From NCBI RefSeq assembly GCF_026151205.1, contig NC_087082.1, positions 14,293,365 through 14,357,364 of the forward strand: 64,000 nucleotides of DNA, written 5' to 3'. Every line of letters starts with the position of its first letter. The stretch's first letter is position 1. The stretch is from Bolinopsis microptera. Taxonomy: Eukaryota > Ctenophora > Tentaculata > Lobata > Bolinopsidae. A model generated the notes under the pieces. That model was not told where the DNA came from and ran no database searches. It saw only the letters and a program-made list of their open reading frames with translations. This document shows, piece after piece, positions 1 through 14,007 of the stretch. The translations under genes were made by a program, and so were the position numbers.

Positions 1-1143
1 CTGAACTACAGGACTACTGACTGAAACTACAGATACTGGACTGAACTACAGGACTACTGACTGAACTACAGACTATGACTGAACTACATTGCTACTGACT
101 AACTACAGACTGACTGGACTGAAGTTACAGACTACTGACTGAAAACTACAGACTACTGACTGAAGTACAGACTATGACTGAAGTACAGACTACTGACTGA
201 AGTACGATACTGATGAAGTAAGACTACTGACTGAAGTACAGACTACTGACCTGAAAACTCCAGACTACTGCACCTGAAACTACAACGTACTGAATGAACT
301 ACAGACTACTGATGAACTACAGACTCCTGGACAGAAACTACATGCTACTGGACTACAACTACAGGACTACTGACTGAAGTACGACTACTGACTGAACTAC
401 AGGACTACTGGACTGAAGTACAGGACTACTGAATGAAAGTACAGACTACTGACCTGAAGTACAGACTACTGACTGAACTCAGACTACTGACTGAAGTACA
501 GACTACTGACTGAAGTACAGACTACAGACGGAAGTTACAGACTACTGAATGAAGTACGACTCTACTGACTGAACTACAGACTACGGACTAAACTACGACT
601 CACTGACTGAACTACAGCCTACTGACTGAACTACAGACTACTGACTGGCTGAAGTACAGGATACTGACTGACAGTACAGGACTACTGACTGAACACAGGA
701 CTACTGACTGAACTACAGACTATGACTGACGTACAGACTACTGACTGGAGTACAGACTATGACTGAACTACAGACATCTGACTGAACTACAGGACTATGA
801 CTGAAGTACAGACTACTGCTGAAAGTACAGACTACTGACTGAAGTACAGCTTACTGACTGAACTACTGACTACCGACTGAAACTACAGGACTACGTCTGA
901 AGTAACAGACTCTGACTGAAGAATACAGACTACTGACCTGAATACAACTATGACCTGAACTACCGACTACCGACCTGACGTACAGACTACTGACCTGAAG
1001 AACAGTCTACTTGGACTAACTACAGACTACTGACTGAACTACAGCTATGACTGAACTACAGATATGACTGAACTACAGACTACTGATGAACTACATGCTA
1101 CTGGACTCTAAACTACAGACTACTGATCTGAAGACGATCTATG
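1..1143. repeat. 19-bp minisatellite block, unit 1 (cut by window start)
   Basis: Tandem repeat of CTGACTGAAGTACAGACTA with the common variant in which GAAGTACA is GAACTACA. It ends where the last RRP5-like exon of the unit begins. On the minus strand, the gene strand, each repeat reads GTCAGTAGTCTGTACTTCA, so every copy begins with a splice-donor-like GTCAGT. Confidence 0.95.
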
Positions 1144-1145
1144 AC

Positions 1146-3569
1146 CGTCATTCAGTGAGACATACACCCCACGTCTAGTAACCCTGACCACTCCACATCT
1201 CCACCACATCACCCTTCTTTAGTGGTAGCAGGGTGTGTCTCCATGGTTTACTTGGCAGTTCAATGTACTCACCGCCACTGTCTGTGAGTTGTAACAATGT
1301 TACATTATCACTGTTACATTTGCAATGATTCTACACTGTTACATTTACACTGTTACATTTACAATGATTGACACTGTTACATTATGTTTACAAACTTCTA
1401 ACAATATTCTAGTGAGGTAGCTCAGTAGAGAAATGTGTCCTTATCACACAGGAAATCCTTTAATTTATCTACTAAAATGAACCTATAGCATCATCAAGAC
1501 CAGGGTACAACTCACTTGTTTTCAGGGTTAATGAGGAGGACTCTGGCGGCTAACTGGCGTTTAGCAGGGTACACCTACAGTTACATTTACTGTTGTAATG
1601 TCCTTCGGATGTATTAGGTGTACGGAGCCCTGTTAGGGAATATTCAGGGTCATATCGGGGATTATTTAGTTGTGAAGAAAGGAAACATCGCGATAAAATA
1701 ACACATAGTAAGTTTTTTAAGTAAACAAGGTAAATATATTTAATAGCCAGAAGAAGATATATCTCCATGGAACTAGTAGAAATAGAAATAAAGCTCCTCT
1801 AGCATAGGGGAACTGACCGGATTATCGGATGAATCCGGTTCAAGCCGGATATTCGCTTTAATCTCGGTTCCGGCTTCCGGTTTCGGTCGGTTTCCAAAAA
1901 ATTTGGCCGGATATTCAAACAGGACATTTCTTTTTTTAAGTGTTCCTAAAATGTCAAAACATTTCTGCAAAATTCTTACTACGGGGCATCCAGTCATTGC
2001 TCCAGTGACGGTTAATTTCCACGCCTCCACGGTCGCCTGTTATCTGTCAGCGAATGTTCAAGGACCCGTATGATGTGAGATTTTGAGTGGTTAGAGTCAA
2101 ACAGCTACCATTTATGCTTTACTTATGAGCATGTTCAAGCAGAGCCCAGAAGGGTCCCCTGCTTTATTGTGGTAAACAAACCGTTTGCTAAAATCCCCAT
2201 ACTGTCAAGGATTTAAAACAAAGGCCATCAATGACATTAAAACTTTGGACATTATCCTCGGTTATATTGAGCCACGAACTTTAAGAGCTGCTGGCTGCTG
2301 GATCTTGGGCTTCTCGTACTACTGAAGCAATTTGTACATTTGTGCTAGGCAAGGCGCAGTGAATTCTTGCAATGTTTTGATTTTATTCCAACTCGTTTCT
2401 AGCTCTGCCATACAGCCAGATCAATCAGTGACCCTCTGCATGCTGCAAACATATCAACAAGTGAATGCTGCTCCAGCGCAGAAGTTTGGTTGAAATTTGA
2501 AAATAGGCTGTGAACACAGTTAGTCGGACTGTAAGCACTTTCTCATTGTGTCCACATGGCTTTTATATTATAATTGATAAAACCACAATCAAGATTAATC
2601 TCAATTTTCCCGGCAGCCTTAAATATCTTCTTCGTATTTACCCGGTTTCGGCCCGGTAAAAATCGGACAAACCGGAATATCCGGTCTTTCTGGTCGGCAG
2701 CCAAAACTTAGACCGAGTCGGTTCCTCTACCCCCCCCTTCCCCCCAGAAACGGGCCAGGGAATGCAACGTCAAATTAATGTCAATTAATGTCATTAATGG
2801 CAATTAATGTTCATTTAATGTCAATTAAATGTACGTTTTGCAAAATTTTGGATACTGACATTAATTGACAAGATATTTTTCGACAGAGTTATGTAGTTCT
2901 ACCATATTTTAGCACTCTTAGAAGTTTATATCATCAATTTTATTCACTACTATCACATATGGAAAATTGTGAAATGTGAAAAAATTCAGATATTAAACAA
3001 TAAACTAAAATACTGATGAGTAGGTTTCCGTAATTTAATTTTTCTTTAAATGGGCTTGGGCCATTCCAAGGCGTGGTTCTCAAAAATCATCAGACTTAAA
3101 ACTCATACATTAAACGAAATGCCTTCATGACATTTATTTTTGAATAACGGAATTTTTAAACAGCTAACATTAATCCTTCATACTAAAAAAAGCTGAATTC
3201 TAGATATTTTTACCTGGTATAAGAAACCATTAAAATATGGGCGTGGCGGTGGGACGAAGTTGGAGAGTTAGTTTGGAAGCTGAAATTTTATGGTGGTCTT
3301 GGAACCAAGGATCAACAGATAAGACATACTCAAAAATTATTTACGGGACATTTTTGTTTTTTTTGACCGACTCTAAACTTAATAGACGTGAATATCTTGA
3401 ATATTTATCGAATAATGTCAATAATGTCAATTAATGTCAATTAAAGTCAATTTATTGTCAATTAATGTCAATTATGTCAATTTAATGTCAATGCGGTTTG
3501 GGTTTTTATGGAATACTGACATTAATTGACGTTGCAGCACCCCCAGCAAACAGTACCTAAGTGGAGAGT

Positions 3570-3604
<35 letters not shown>

Positions 3605-6108
3605 ATACAGGATACCCCCAAGAAGGTACCTCTCAGTCGTTAGCAGCCTGTTTCTTAACGGTATATTAACAAGGTGACCTTGCGTCAGAGACGAGAACGT
3701 GGTTACTGTTTTCTCGAAAACCCCCCGTGCTTTCATCCATACCGCGTACAGTTCCTGTGTTAATTTGGACTGTGTTTAATTAGACAAGTTATTAAGAGAT
3801 GAGTAATAATTTATCTCCTGCATAAAATAAAATAATTTTAATTATAAATGTATGACCCTGACTACCTGCCAGAGTACCCAATTATACAGAGTGCCAGAAG
3901 TAACTGCCCATACGCGACCCTTTAATAACTCACGTAATTCTTCTTAGAATTGCACAGAATTCAGAGATTATAGATTGAGTCAACTTTTTATTGTATTAAT
4001 CAATCTCAAACTCTGGGAGAGGAAATAAAAACAATTTAATAATCCCCGGGGCTGCACAATTTATAACACACCTCACCTAAAATAGGTTGCCATCGTTAAC
4101 CGTATTGACACACCGGACAATATCACACTTCTTCAGGAGCACTGTACTCTTGTTGAGGAAGGCAGTTACTCCTTGACTCCAACGTTCACCATGTACCCGT
4201 AATCTTTCAACACTCTGGGGATGACTCCTTGTCGCACTGTTTTTAATGTTACAACTTCAGACTATAGATAATACTAAAACTGTATTTTTGTTTAAAATAG
4301 TGGCACAATCATTTAAGTATTTTAAGATGAAAACCTACCGGAAATAAGGTTCCGGCTATAAGCAACATTTGAAACATCTTCATACTAAAAAAGATATTAT
4401 TATGATGAAGGTAAGGTGGTCACTAGTCCTTTAATCGAATGAAATCACCTACCATATTTTGTTGATTCCTGTTGCTTGACGAAACGTTCACTATCTCCGG
4501 TTTGGTGGATGAGGTTGAGTTGCGTGTTTGTCAACAGTAACTACATCAAACAACCGATGAGGATAAGAACTGTCCCACTGTTACAACGTCACAGAGGTCT
4601 AGTACCTGAAATTAGTGGACCTTACAGGAGCTTAAAGAATAGAGATCTATGTTATAGGTGGCTTACATTATAAATGGATGTCAAAAAGATGGCTGTTAGG
4701 AATTTGGTATGATTAATTTAGTATCCGAATCTCTGAGTTGAGTATAGACAGTGTGGTGACACTCTCACGCCCACCGTTCTGTAAGTACATTTCTTATTAT
4801 TCAATCTACAACAGAGGTAAACTAACCTCTTCACCTTCTGCTTCCTCGTCACCCTCAGCTTTGTTCTCGTAACACTGTTAAATTCCTCGTGATATCAGTT
4901 ACCTAGCATATTTGATAATAATTAGATATGCCTCAAAACAAGGAATTCAATATTGATATAAATATTCTACATTAGTTTCTTCATTTCAATTTCATTCGGT
5001 ATGCATTTAACATTGCACTTAATTTGTTAATGCTATCAAAAATTTTTTATCTTCGATAGATCTAATTCAAAGCTTATTTGGTGCCACACATACAATTTAA
5101 CATAGAATTGCACTATTCACATTCCTCTGATTTAAAGCAGATCAATCCATTGGGCCAGGTTCACTACCCACAATCAACCTCCCAAACTTCAGACACAACA
5201 CGCGCATCAGCATACCAAGGGGGACGTTTCTAAAACAGAATATCCACATTAATATGTTGTTAGAGAGTGATGTTTTGATTGTGCTATGAGACGATACAAA
5301 GGTCAGGTCCAGCAAGTGTATTATCAACTTCATAAAACACCAGAATGTGTGTGTGTCTGTGTGTGTGTCTGTGTGTGTGTCTGTGTGTAATTCCGAACGG
5401 TTTATTCAAAAAAAACGGTAATAGTTACGGGACTGGTTTTTTCGGTATAGTGCGACAAAACTCTGACGACGCCATAAGCAAATTTTATAAAAAATTCGGC
5501 CGGTGGTAAGTGGTTTAATTGATGTTTTGTACCACAAAATATGATAACATAAAATGGCTGAGAAAACGGCAAGAGTTACGGGCTAGGCTCCTCTCTCTGA
5601 CCATATGTAGCGTATTTATTACATGGCGTATATCATTACATGGTCTTATAATACTATAAAACTTAGTAGGGGCGGGAGTGCTCAAAAACGGGTCTGTTTG
5701 GACTGTAGAGAGAGTTCATACTTTATACGACAATGTAATGCATGATTCACCAATATGATAGGCTGGTGTGGTCATGGTGTTAAGGGTTATTTTCTATTGA
5801 TTATTCATTAAGAATTCACTATCTTTCTAAGCATACTATGGATAAGTGAGGCACTCGAATAGAATTGCTCGCCTAATCCGGGTTATGGACTCAGCGGGTA
5901 ATTACTCCTACCCTTATTACTGCAGGCAGTGTGAAATCCGGCCGTTTAGGCGGGTTACACTAGTAATATTATATAATTAACAATAAATGTGTCTTATCGT
6001 ATTACTGGTTAGTAAGATCTTCCAATGGTTTTCCCAGATCAGAAATAGAATCATCTTTAGGGACTTTTTGCTATGGATTTTTCCGAGAATATATGTCTAC
6101 TTTTCTTT
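1146..6108 (-). CDS. RRP5/PDCD11-like exon block, unit 1 (partial, frame broken as read)
   Basis: Minus-strand exons, in gene order: about 6010-6108, 5125-5229, 4827-4902, 4449-4598, 4077-4236, 3608-3754, 1515-1629 and 1146-1281. All have AG/GT borders in the consensus of the six units. The consensus peptide matches the N-terminal part of RRP5, a nucleolar protein of S1 RNA-binding repeats needed for 18S and 5.8S pre-rRNA processing. It reads a Lys-rich linker, then GMLMLGVV and VNLPNGLTGFI (S1 repeat 1), TDIS plus an acidic run, WGQFLSCSVVDV, EEYGYMVNVG..GVTAFL (the EDHGY-like hallmark of S1 repeat 2), SLTPGHLVNITV, ARVLLINPENK, and KKGDVVEDVEVV. Phases agree from exon to exon except at exon 5 to 6, which is one base out in the consensus. 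The first exon with the start codon and all later S1 and TPR exons are missing from the unit. As read, indels break the frames. Whether these are live exons or duplicated fragments cannot be told here. Confidence 0.8.
1805..2729. mobile_element. hAT-like element, unit 1
   Basis: The left end reads TAGGGGAACTGACCGG and the right end CCGAGTCGGTTCCT, noisy copies of the inverted repeat TAGGAACCGACCGG / CCGGTCGGTTCCTA. The left 8-bp target duplication CTCTAGCA is at 1797-1804. The right copy is scrambled in this unit by a C-rich read error. There is no transposase frame, so it is a non-autonomous or decayed element inside the RRP5-like intron. Confidence 0.75.
2752..3544. mobile_element. GTCAATTAAT-repeat transposon, unit 1
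   Basis: Non-autonomous inverted-repeat element. Its outer ends are GGGGGGAATGCAACGTC and the complement. Each end holds several tandem copies of GTCAATTAAT, then GTCAATGTCAGTTT, then GGAATACTGACATTAATTGAC, so each end can fold on itself. No protein is encoded. See the clean copy at 52883-53673. Confidence 0.8.
3571..3604. repeat. 34-base C homopolymer, unit 1 only
   Basis: A pure C run replaces the short TACCTACC seen at this place in other units, at the donor side of RRP5-like exon 6. It is probably a consensus artefact. Confidence 0.9.
5346..5389. repeat. GT microsatellite with CT interruptions, unit 1
   Basis: Blocks of GTGTGTGT separated by CT, in the intron between RRP5-like exons 1 and 2. 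Equivalent tracts lie at about 12456, 19598, 26788, 34003 and 41153. Confidence 0.9.
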
Positions 6109-6900
6109 CTGAAATACAATTTTTAAGGGAATTCTGTATTTAATAAATCCACACTCAGAAACACGGCGGTTTCAGGTAAATTTGGCTGCGGACAAATTGG
6201 TTCTACTCATGTGTAATAGATAGAAAAACTACACCGATGCGAATGGCAACACAGCCAGATATCGACGGAGCCAAAATTACAAAGAGTCTATCTGAGGCCT
6301 ATCAGGAGTTGATTTCGGTTGTTTACTATCGTGCCTTAAACTAATTACAAATCTGTCTAGCTTTCACGTGACATATTGGTAATCAGAATACCCAACACTC
6401 ACAGTCGCTACGTTGGCCCAGGTTTAGAAGTGGTGCTAAAAGGTGTGATAAAGTTGCGGGAAGTACGGCAACGAAACACAAAACTTTTATCCGCAGAACG
6501 GAAATATGACTATCTTCGAGGTATTTTACAAATGCTACACGCATCCAACAATTTCACTTGCCATTTTCTGATAAGATATCTGTGACATTCTTTCAGGACT
6601 CTGTATTTCTGTTACTAAATTAATTGTTACGAGATATAAGAACTTTTCATTCCCTAATAGTGTTATTATATTTATGTATGTGTTGTATATCTTTAATTGA
6701 TTGTAATTAACATTTTAAGGCGTTAATGCAAGAGTACTGCCTCGGGTAGTGCAATCATCACTACTAAAACTTTCGATTCAATATCATTTATACGATATAC
6801 ATCATATTCATTTTTGGTCATTATCCATTTCATATTGACCATTGAGAGGATGTGTCGGTCTCGAGGTTCATACACAGCAGTATTAATACAGTGATAGAAA
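6109..6900. other. AT-rich spacer between first RRP5-like exon and minisatellite (unit 1)
   Basis: Unique to the unit and conserved between units (about 13220-14007, 20363-21159, 27557-28350, 34756-35551 and 41931-42730). I see no exon of RRP5 here; a start-codon exon was looked for and not found. Short open stretches on the plus strand do not hold up between units. Confidence 0.5.
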
Positions 6901-8311
6901 GATGACTAGACTGAAGTACAGATACTGAATGAACTACAGGACTACTGACTAAACTACAGACTACTGACTGAATACAGACTACTGACTGAACTACAGACTA
7001 CTGACTGAAGTACAGAATACTGATTGAAGTACAGACTACTGACTGAACTACAGGCTACTGCCTGAAGTACAGACTACTGACTGAAGTACTGACTACTGAC
7101 TGACTACAGACTAATGATAACTACAGACTACTGACTGAAGTACAGACTATGACTGAAGTACAGACTACAGACTGAAGTACCGACTACTGATGATACTACA
7201 GGACTATGACTGAACTACCAGACTACTGGACTGAACTACAGACTACTGACTGAACTACAGACTACTGACTGAAACATGCTACTGACTAAACTACAGACTA
7301 CTGGACGGAAGTACAGGGACTACTGACTGACTACAGACTACTGACTGAAGTACAGGACTACTGATGAAGTACAGGCTCTGACAGAAAGTACAGACACTGA
7401 CTGAAAGTACAGGACTACTGACTGAGTACAGACTACTGACTGAACTACAGACTACTGACCTGAAACTACAGACTACTGACTCTGAACTACAGACTACTGA
7501 CTGAATACAGACTACTGACTGAAACACATGCTCACTGACTTAAACTACAGGACTACTGACTGATGTACAGCTACTGACTGAACTACAGAACTACTGACTG
7601 AAGTACAGGACTACTGACTGAAGTACAGACTCATACTGAAGTACAGACTACTGACTGAACTACTGACTACTGACTTGAAGTACAGGCTACTGACTGAGTA
7701 CAGACTACCTGACTGAAGACAGGACTACTGTGAAAGTACAGACTACTGACGTACTACAGACTATGACTAAACTACAGACTACTGACTGAACTACAGAGAC
7801 TGACTGAACTACAGACTACTGACGAAGTACAGACTATGACTGAAAGTCAGACTACTGGACTGAACTACAGACTACTGACTGAACTACAGACTACTGACTG
7901 ACGTACAGACTACTGGGACTGGGTACAGCTATGACTGAACTACAGACTCTGACTGATCCAGACTTCTGACTGAATAGTAAGACTACTGAATGAAGTACAG
8001 ATACTGACTGGGACATGACTACTGACTGAAACTACAGACTACTGACTGAACTACAGACTACTGACTGAAGTACAGACGACTGACTGAAGTACAGGACTAC
8101 TGACTGGAACTACCGGACTACTGATGTGAACTACAGATACTGAATGAGTACAGACTTCTGAATGAAGTACCGACTACTGACTGAAACTACAGACTACTGA
8201 CTGAACTACAGACTACTGACTGAACTACAGACTACTGACTGAACTACAGACTACTGACTGAACTACATGCTACTGACTAAACTACAGATACTGACTGAAG
8301 TACAGACTACT
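6901..8311. repeat. 19-bp minisatellite block, unit 2
   Basis: Same 19-bp repeat as in unit 1, about 1.4 kb. Variant repeats reading CATGCTACTGACTAAAC mark fixed places in the block, near 7272, 7527 and 8267. Confidence 0.95.
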
Positions 8312-8315
8312 GAAC

Positions 8316-11300
8316 CGTCATAGTGAGACAAACCCACGTTTAGTACCCTGAACCACCTCAATCCTCCACCAACACACCACTGCTTAGTTGGGCAGGGTGT
8401 CTCCATGGGTTACATGCAGTTCATTGTACTCAACAGGGCCACTGTCAGAGAGTTGTAACACTGTTACATTAACACTGTACATTTGCAATGATTTACACTG
8501 TTAACATTTCCACTGTTTCCATTTACATTGCATTTACACGGATTACATTGTGTTTAAAACTTCAACCTAATAATTTAAGTGAGTAGCTTACAGTGGGAGA
8601 ATTGTGTACCTTATCACACAGTAAATCCTTAATTTATTACTAAAATTGAAACCTATAGCATATCAAGACAGGGTACAATCACCTTGTTTTCAGGGTTAAA
8701 TGAGGACGGGGACTCTGGCGGCCCTAACTTGCGTTTTAGCAGGGTACACCTCCAGTACTCTCCTTATGTTGTACATGTCCTTCAGATGTCTTAGGTGTAG
8801 GGAGCCTGTTAGGGATATTCAGGGTCCAAACGGGGATATTATTTAGTGTGAATAAAAGAAACATCGCGGATAAAATAACACATAGTAGTTTTTAGTAACA
8901 AGTAAATATATTTATAGCCAGAAGAAGAATATCTCCATGGTCATAGTTGAAATAAAGCTCCTCTAGATAGGAAACTGACCGGTTTCCGGCTGAATCCGGT
9001 TCCAGCGGATATTCGGCTTTAATCTCGGTTCGGTTCCGGTTTCGCTAGGTTTCGGTTTCAAAAATTTGGCCGGATATTCAACAGGACCTTTCTTTTTTAA
9101 GTGTTCCTAAAATGTATTATATTTCTGTCAAATTCTTACTAAGGGGGCATCAGTCATGCTCTCAGTGACCGGAAAATTCCCGCTCCCATCGGTCGCCTGT
9201 AATATCTGTCGGCGAATGTTCAAGCCCGTTGATGTGAGGATTTTTGAGTGGGTAGAGTCAAAACAGCTACCATTTCTGCTTTACTTATGAGCATTTCAAG
9301 CAGTGCCCTGAGGGTCCTTGCTATATTGTGGTAAACACACCCGTTGCTAACTCCCCTTACATGTCAAGGATTAAAACAAAGGCCATCATGATTAAAAATT
9401 TGGACATTATCCTCACGTTATATTGACACACGACCTTATAAGAGCTGCATGGCTGCTGGATCTTGGGCATTACTACTGAAGCAATTTGTAACTTTTGTGT
9501 GCTAGGCAAGGCGCAGTGAATTCTTGCAAGGTTTTGATTTTTATTCCAACTCGTTTCTAGCTCTGCTCATACAGCAGATCAACAGTGACCTCTGCACTTG
9601 CTCCAAACATATCAACAAGTGACTGTGCTCACAGCGCAGAAGTTTGGTTTGAAATTTGAAAATAGGGCGTGAACACAGTTAGTCGACTGTAAGCACTTTT
9701 CTCATTGTGTCCCATGGCTTTTAAATATTATAATTGATAAACCCACAATCAAGGATTATCTTCAATTTTCCGGAGCCTTAAATACTCTTCTTCTTATTAC
9801 CCCGGTTCCGGCCCGGAAAATGCGACACAAACGAATATCGGTCTTTTCAGGTCGGCAGCCCAAACCTTAGACCGGTCGGTTCTACTCTAGCAAAACGGGG
9901 GGAAAGCAACGTCAATTAATGTCAATTAATGTCATTGAATGTCAATTAATGTCAATTTAATGTCAATTAATGTCAGTTTGCAAAATTCTTGGAATACCTG
10001 ACATTAATTGACATGATATTTTTTCGACCAGAGCATTAGTAGTTCTACCATATTTTTAGCACTTTTTAGGAACGTTTATATCATTCAATTTATTAATACT
10101 TATCAATATGGAAATGTGAAAATGTGATAAAATTCAGATCATTAAAACAATAAAACTAACATAATACGGTTTCCGAAATTTTATTTTCTTAAATGGGCTT
10201 GGCCATCAGGGCGTGGTTCTCAACTTCATCAGAACTTAAAACCCACATTAAACGAAATGCCTTCACTGACATTTATTTTTGATAACGACTTTTAACAGCT
10301 AACATTACTCCTTCATACTAAAAAAGCCGATTCTAGATTGTTTACCTGCTTATAAGAAAACCAATACAATATGGGCGTGGCCGGTGGGGACCGAAGATGG
10401 AAGGAGTTGGAAGGATGAAATTTTTTTTGGTGTCTGTGACCTAAGGATCAACAGATTAAGAACATACTCATAATAATTTAAGGACATTTGTTTTTTTGAA
10501 CCGATTAACTTTATCATAGCGTGATATCTGAATATTATCGAATAATGTCCAATTAATGTCAATTACTGTCAATTAAGTCAATTAATGACAATTAATGTCA
10601 ATTAATGTCAATTTAATGTTCAATGTCAGTTTGGGGGTTTTTAGGAATACTGACCATTAATTGACGTTGCATAACCCCCAGCAAACAGTCCCTAAGTGGA
10701 AGAGTACCTACCAGATACCCCCAAGGGAAGGTACCTCTCAGTCGTTAGCAGCCTGTTTCTTAACGGTGATATTACAATTGTGACCTGGCGGCAGAGAAGA
10801 GACGTGGTTACTTGTTTTCTCGAAAGTGCTTTTATCCCTACCGCGTAACAGTCCTGTGTTAATTAGACTGTGTTAATTAGGACAGTTAACAAGCGATGAT
10901 TAACTAATTTATCTCCCTGCTAAAATTAAAATTTTCTAATTATAAAGGTAGACCCTGATACACTGCCAGAGCTACCCCAATTATACAGAGTGGCCCAGAA
11001 GTACTGCCCATACGCGACCCTTTATTAACTCAGTAATTCTTCTTAGAATTGCACAGAAATTTCAGAGATTATAGATATGAGTCAAACTTATTATTGTATT
11101 ATTCAATCTCAACTCTGGAGAGAGAAATAAAAACCAATTTAATAATCCCCCAGGGGCTGCCACCAATTTATAACAACCTCACCTAAAATAAGGTTGCATC
11201 GTTTAAACCGTATTGACCACACCCGGACAATATCACATTTTTCAGGCAGCACTGCACTCTTGTTGAGGAACGGTGTTACTCATTGGACTCCCACGTTTCA

Positions 11301-13219
11301 CCATGTACCCGAACTCTTCAACACTCTGGATTGACTCCTTGTAGCACCTGTTTTTTTATGTTACAACTTCAACTATCAGATAATCCTAAAACTGTATTTT
11401 GTTTTTTAAAATAGTGGCACATCATTTAAAGTATTTTTAAGATGGAAAACCTACCGGAAATAAGGTTCCCGGCTAATAAAGCAACATTGAACATTTCATA
11501 CTAAACAAGATATTCTTATGAAGAAGGTAAGGTGGTCCACTGTCCTTTAAATCGAATGAAATCACTACCAGATTCTGTGCTATTCCTGTTGCTGACACGA
11601 AACGTTCACTATTCCGGTTAGGTGGTGAGGTTGAGTTTGCGTGTCTTGTCAACAGTAACTACATCAAACAACGAGCAGGATAAGACCATGTCCCCACTGA
11701 TACAACGTCACAGAGGGCTAGTTCCTGTAATTAAGTGGAACTAACAGTGCTTAAAGAATAGAGATACTAAGTTATAGGTGCTTACATTATAAATGATGTT
11801 CAAAAGAAGGCTGTTTAGGAAATTGTTATGATTAATTTAGTATCCGCAATTCTGAGTTTGAGTATGACAGTGTGGTGAACTCTCACGCCCCCGATTCTGT
11901 AAGTACATTTCTCTTCTTCAAATCTACACAGAGGAAACTAACCTATTCACTTCATGCTTCCTCTTCACCTTCAGCGTTGTTCTCGAGAACACTGTTAAAT
12001 TCCTCGCTGATATCAGTACCTAGCATATTATGATAATAATTAGATATGGCTAACACAAGAATCAATATTGCTATAAATTCTTCTTACAATCTAGTGTCTT
12101 CATTTCATTTTCTTAGGTATGCATTTAAACTGCAATTAATTTGTTATCAAAATATTTTATCTTAGCTAGATCTAATTCAAGCTTATTAGGTGGCACACAT
12201 ACAATTTACATAGAATAATGCATAATTCACATTACCTCTGATAAAGCCAGTCAATCCATTGGGCAGTTCACTACCACATCAACCTCACCAACTTCAGAAA
12301 CAACACCGAGCATCAGCATAACCAGGGGGACATTTCTAAAAACAGAATATCCACATTAATATGTTGTAGAGAGTGATGATTTTGGATTTGTGCAATGAGG
12401 CGATACAAAGGTCAGGTATAAGCACGTGTATTATCAAACTTAAATAACACCAGATGTGTGTGTGTCGTGTGTGTGTATTTGTGTGTGTCTGTGTGTATTT
12501 CCGAACGGTTATACAAAAAAAACGGTAAGAGTATCGGCTGATTTTTCGGTATAGTGCCGACAACACTCTGAACGAAGCCAAATAAGCATATTTTTATAAA
12601 AACTCGGGGGGGGCCTGGTGGTAAGTGGTTTAATTGGATGTTCTTGTCCACAAATAGTTACATTAAATGGCTTGAGAAAGAACGGCAAGAGTTCGGGGGC
12701 TAGCTCTCTCTCTGCATATGTAGCGTATTATTACCTGGGTATATCTTACATGGTCCATATAATACTATAAACTTATTAGGGGAGGGAGTGCTCAACGGTT
12801 CTGTTTGGACTGTCCGAGAGAGTTCATACTCTTTCATACGACATGTAATGCATGTTCAAAATATGATAGGCTGGTGTGGTGCAGGTGTTAAGGGTGAATT
12901 CTATTGATTATTCATTTAAGAATTACTATCTTTTTTAAGCATTTACTATTGGATACGTGAGGGCCTCCGATAGAATGCTCGCCAATCGCCCGGGTTTGAC
13001 TCAGCGGAGTAATTACTCCTACCCTTTTTAACTGCGGCAGTGAAATCCGGCCGGTAGGCGGGTGCTTCATAGTAATATTATATAATTAACAATAAATGTG
13101 TTTATCGATTACCTTTGTATGTAAGATATTCCAATGGTTTTTCCCAGATCAGAATTAGAATCATCTTTAGACTTTTTGGCTATGGATTTTTTCCGAGAAT
13201 ATATGCTCTACTTTTTCTT
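8316..13219 (-). CDS. RRP5/PDCD11-like exon block, unit 2 (partial, frame broken as read)
   Basis: Second copy of the eight minus-strand exons: about 13113-13219, 12236-12335, 11943-12019, 11575-11717, 11183-11347, 10712-10853, 8683-8805 and 8316-8445. Exons 2 (100 bp) and 3 (77 bp) have exactly the length expected from the conserved RRP5 peptide. Others carry private indels. A GT microsatellite lies at 12456-12501 in the intron between exons 1 and 2. Confidence 0.8.
8968..9884. mobile_element. hAT-like element, unit 2
   Basis: Same element, about 0.92 kb, GC-rich CCGG-type ends. CTCTAGCA-type duplications flank it (left copy one base short, right copy at 9885-9892). Confidence 0.8.
9897..10679. 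mobile_element. GTCAATTAAT-repeat transposon, unit 2
   Basis: Same family. The left duplication AGCAAAAC is at 9889-9896 and overlaps the hAT duplication CTCTAGCA by four bases. The right copy starts at 10680 and is one A short. Confidence 0.85.
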
Positions 13220-14007
13220 CTGAAAATACAATTTTTAAAGAATTCTGTATTTAATCAATATCCACACTCAGAAAACCACGGCCAGTTCAGGTACATTTTG
13301 CGCGCGGACATATTGTTCTACTCCATGTGTAAATTTGAAGAAAATACACCGATGGTGAATGAAATCAACAGCCAGATATCGACGAGCAAAATTAAAAGAA
13401 GTCTTATCTGAGGCATATCAGGAGTTGATTTCGGGTGTTTAATATTCGTGCTTAAACTAATTCAACTGTTTAGATGTTCACGTGACATATTTGGTAATCA
13501 GAATACCCACATCCACAGTCGCTACGTTGCCCAGGTTTAGGTAAGAGTGTGATAAAGGTGTGATTAAAGTTGCGGGAAGTACAGCAACGAAAACACAAAA
13601 CTTTTATCGCAGAACGACATATGACTATCTTCGACGTATGTTACAATGCTACACGCTCCAACAATTTTCAACTGCCATTTTCCTGTACGATATCTGTGAC
13701 ATTCTTTCAGGACTCTGTATTACTGTTCTAATTAATGTAGAGATAAGAACTATTTTCATTCCTAATAGTCGTTATTATATTTTGTATGTGTGTAATCTTT
13801 AAATTGATGGTAATTAAACATTTAAGGCGTTAATGCAGAGTACTGCTCGCAGGTTAGTGCAATCATCAATAACTAAAAACGTTCGTATTCACTATCAATT
13901 TATACGGTTATAATACACTATTCATTTTATGTTCATTATCATTCATAATTTACCATAGCAGGAGGTCTCGAGGGTTCATACACGGCAGTATATACAAGTG
14001 ATATCAA

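Noticed and set aside
1-1143. CRISPR-like array
   Set aside because: The 19-bp units are directly adjacent with no spacers, in a eukaryotic gene context.
6376-6585. Short plus-strand peptide in the spacer (also near 13560, 27816 and 42182)
   Set aside because: Two frames look equally plausible, no family resemblance, and indels differ between units.
7291-7527. Minus-strand frame through the 19-bp minisatellite
   Set aside because: Low-complexity repeat translation only.
13115-13411. 98-codon plus-strand frame in the array
   Set aside because: It is antisense to an RRP5-like exon and spacer, and the frame is not kept in the other units.
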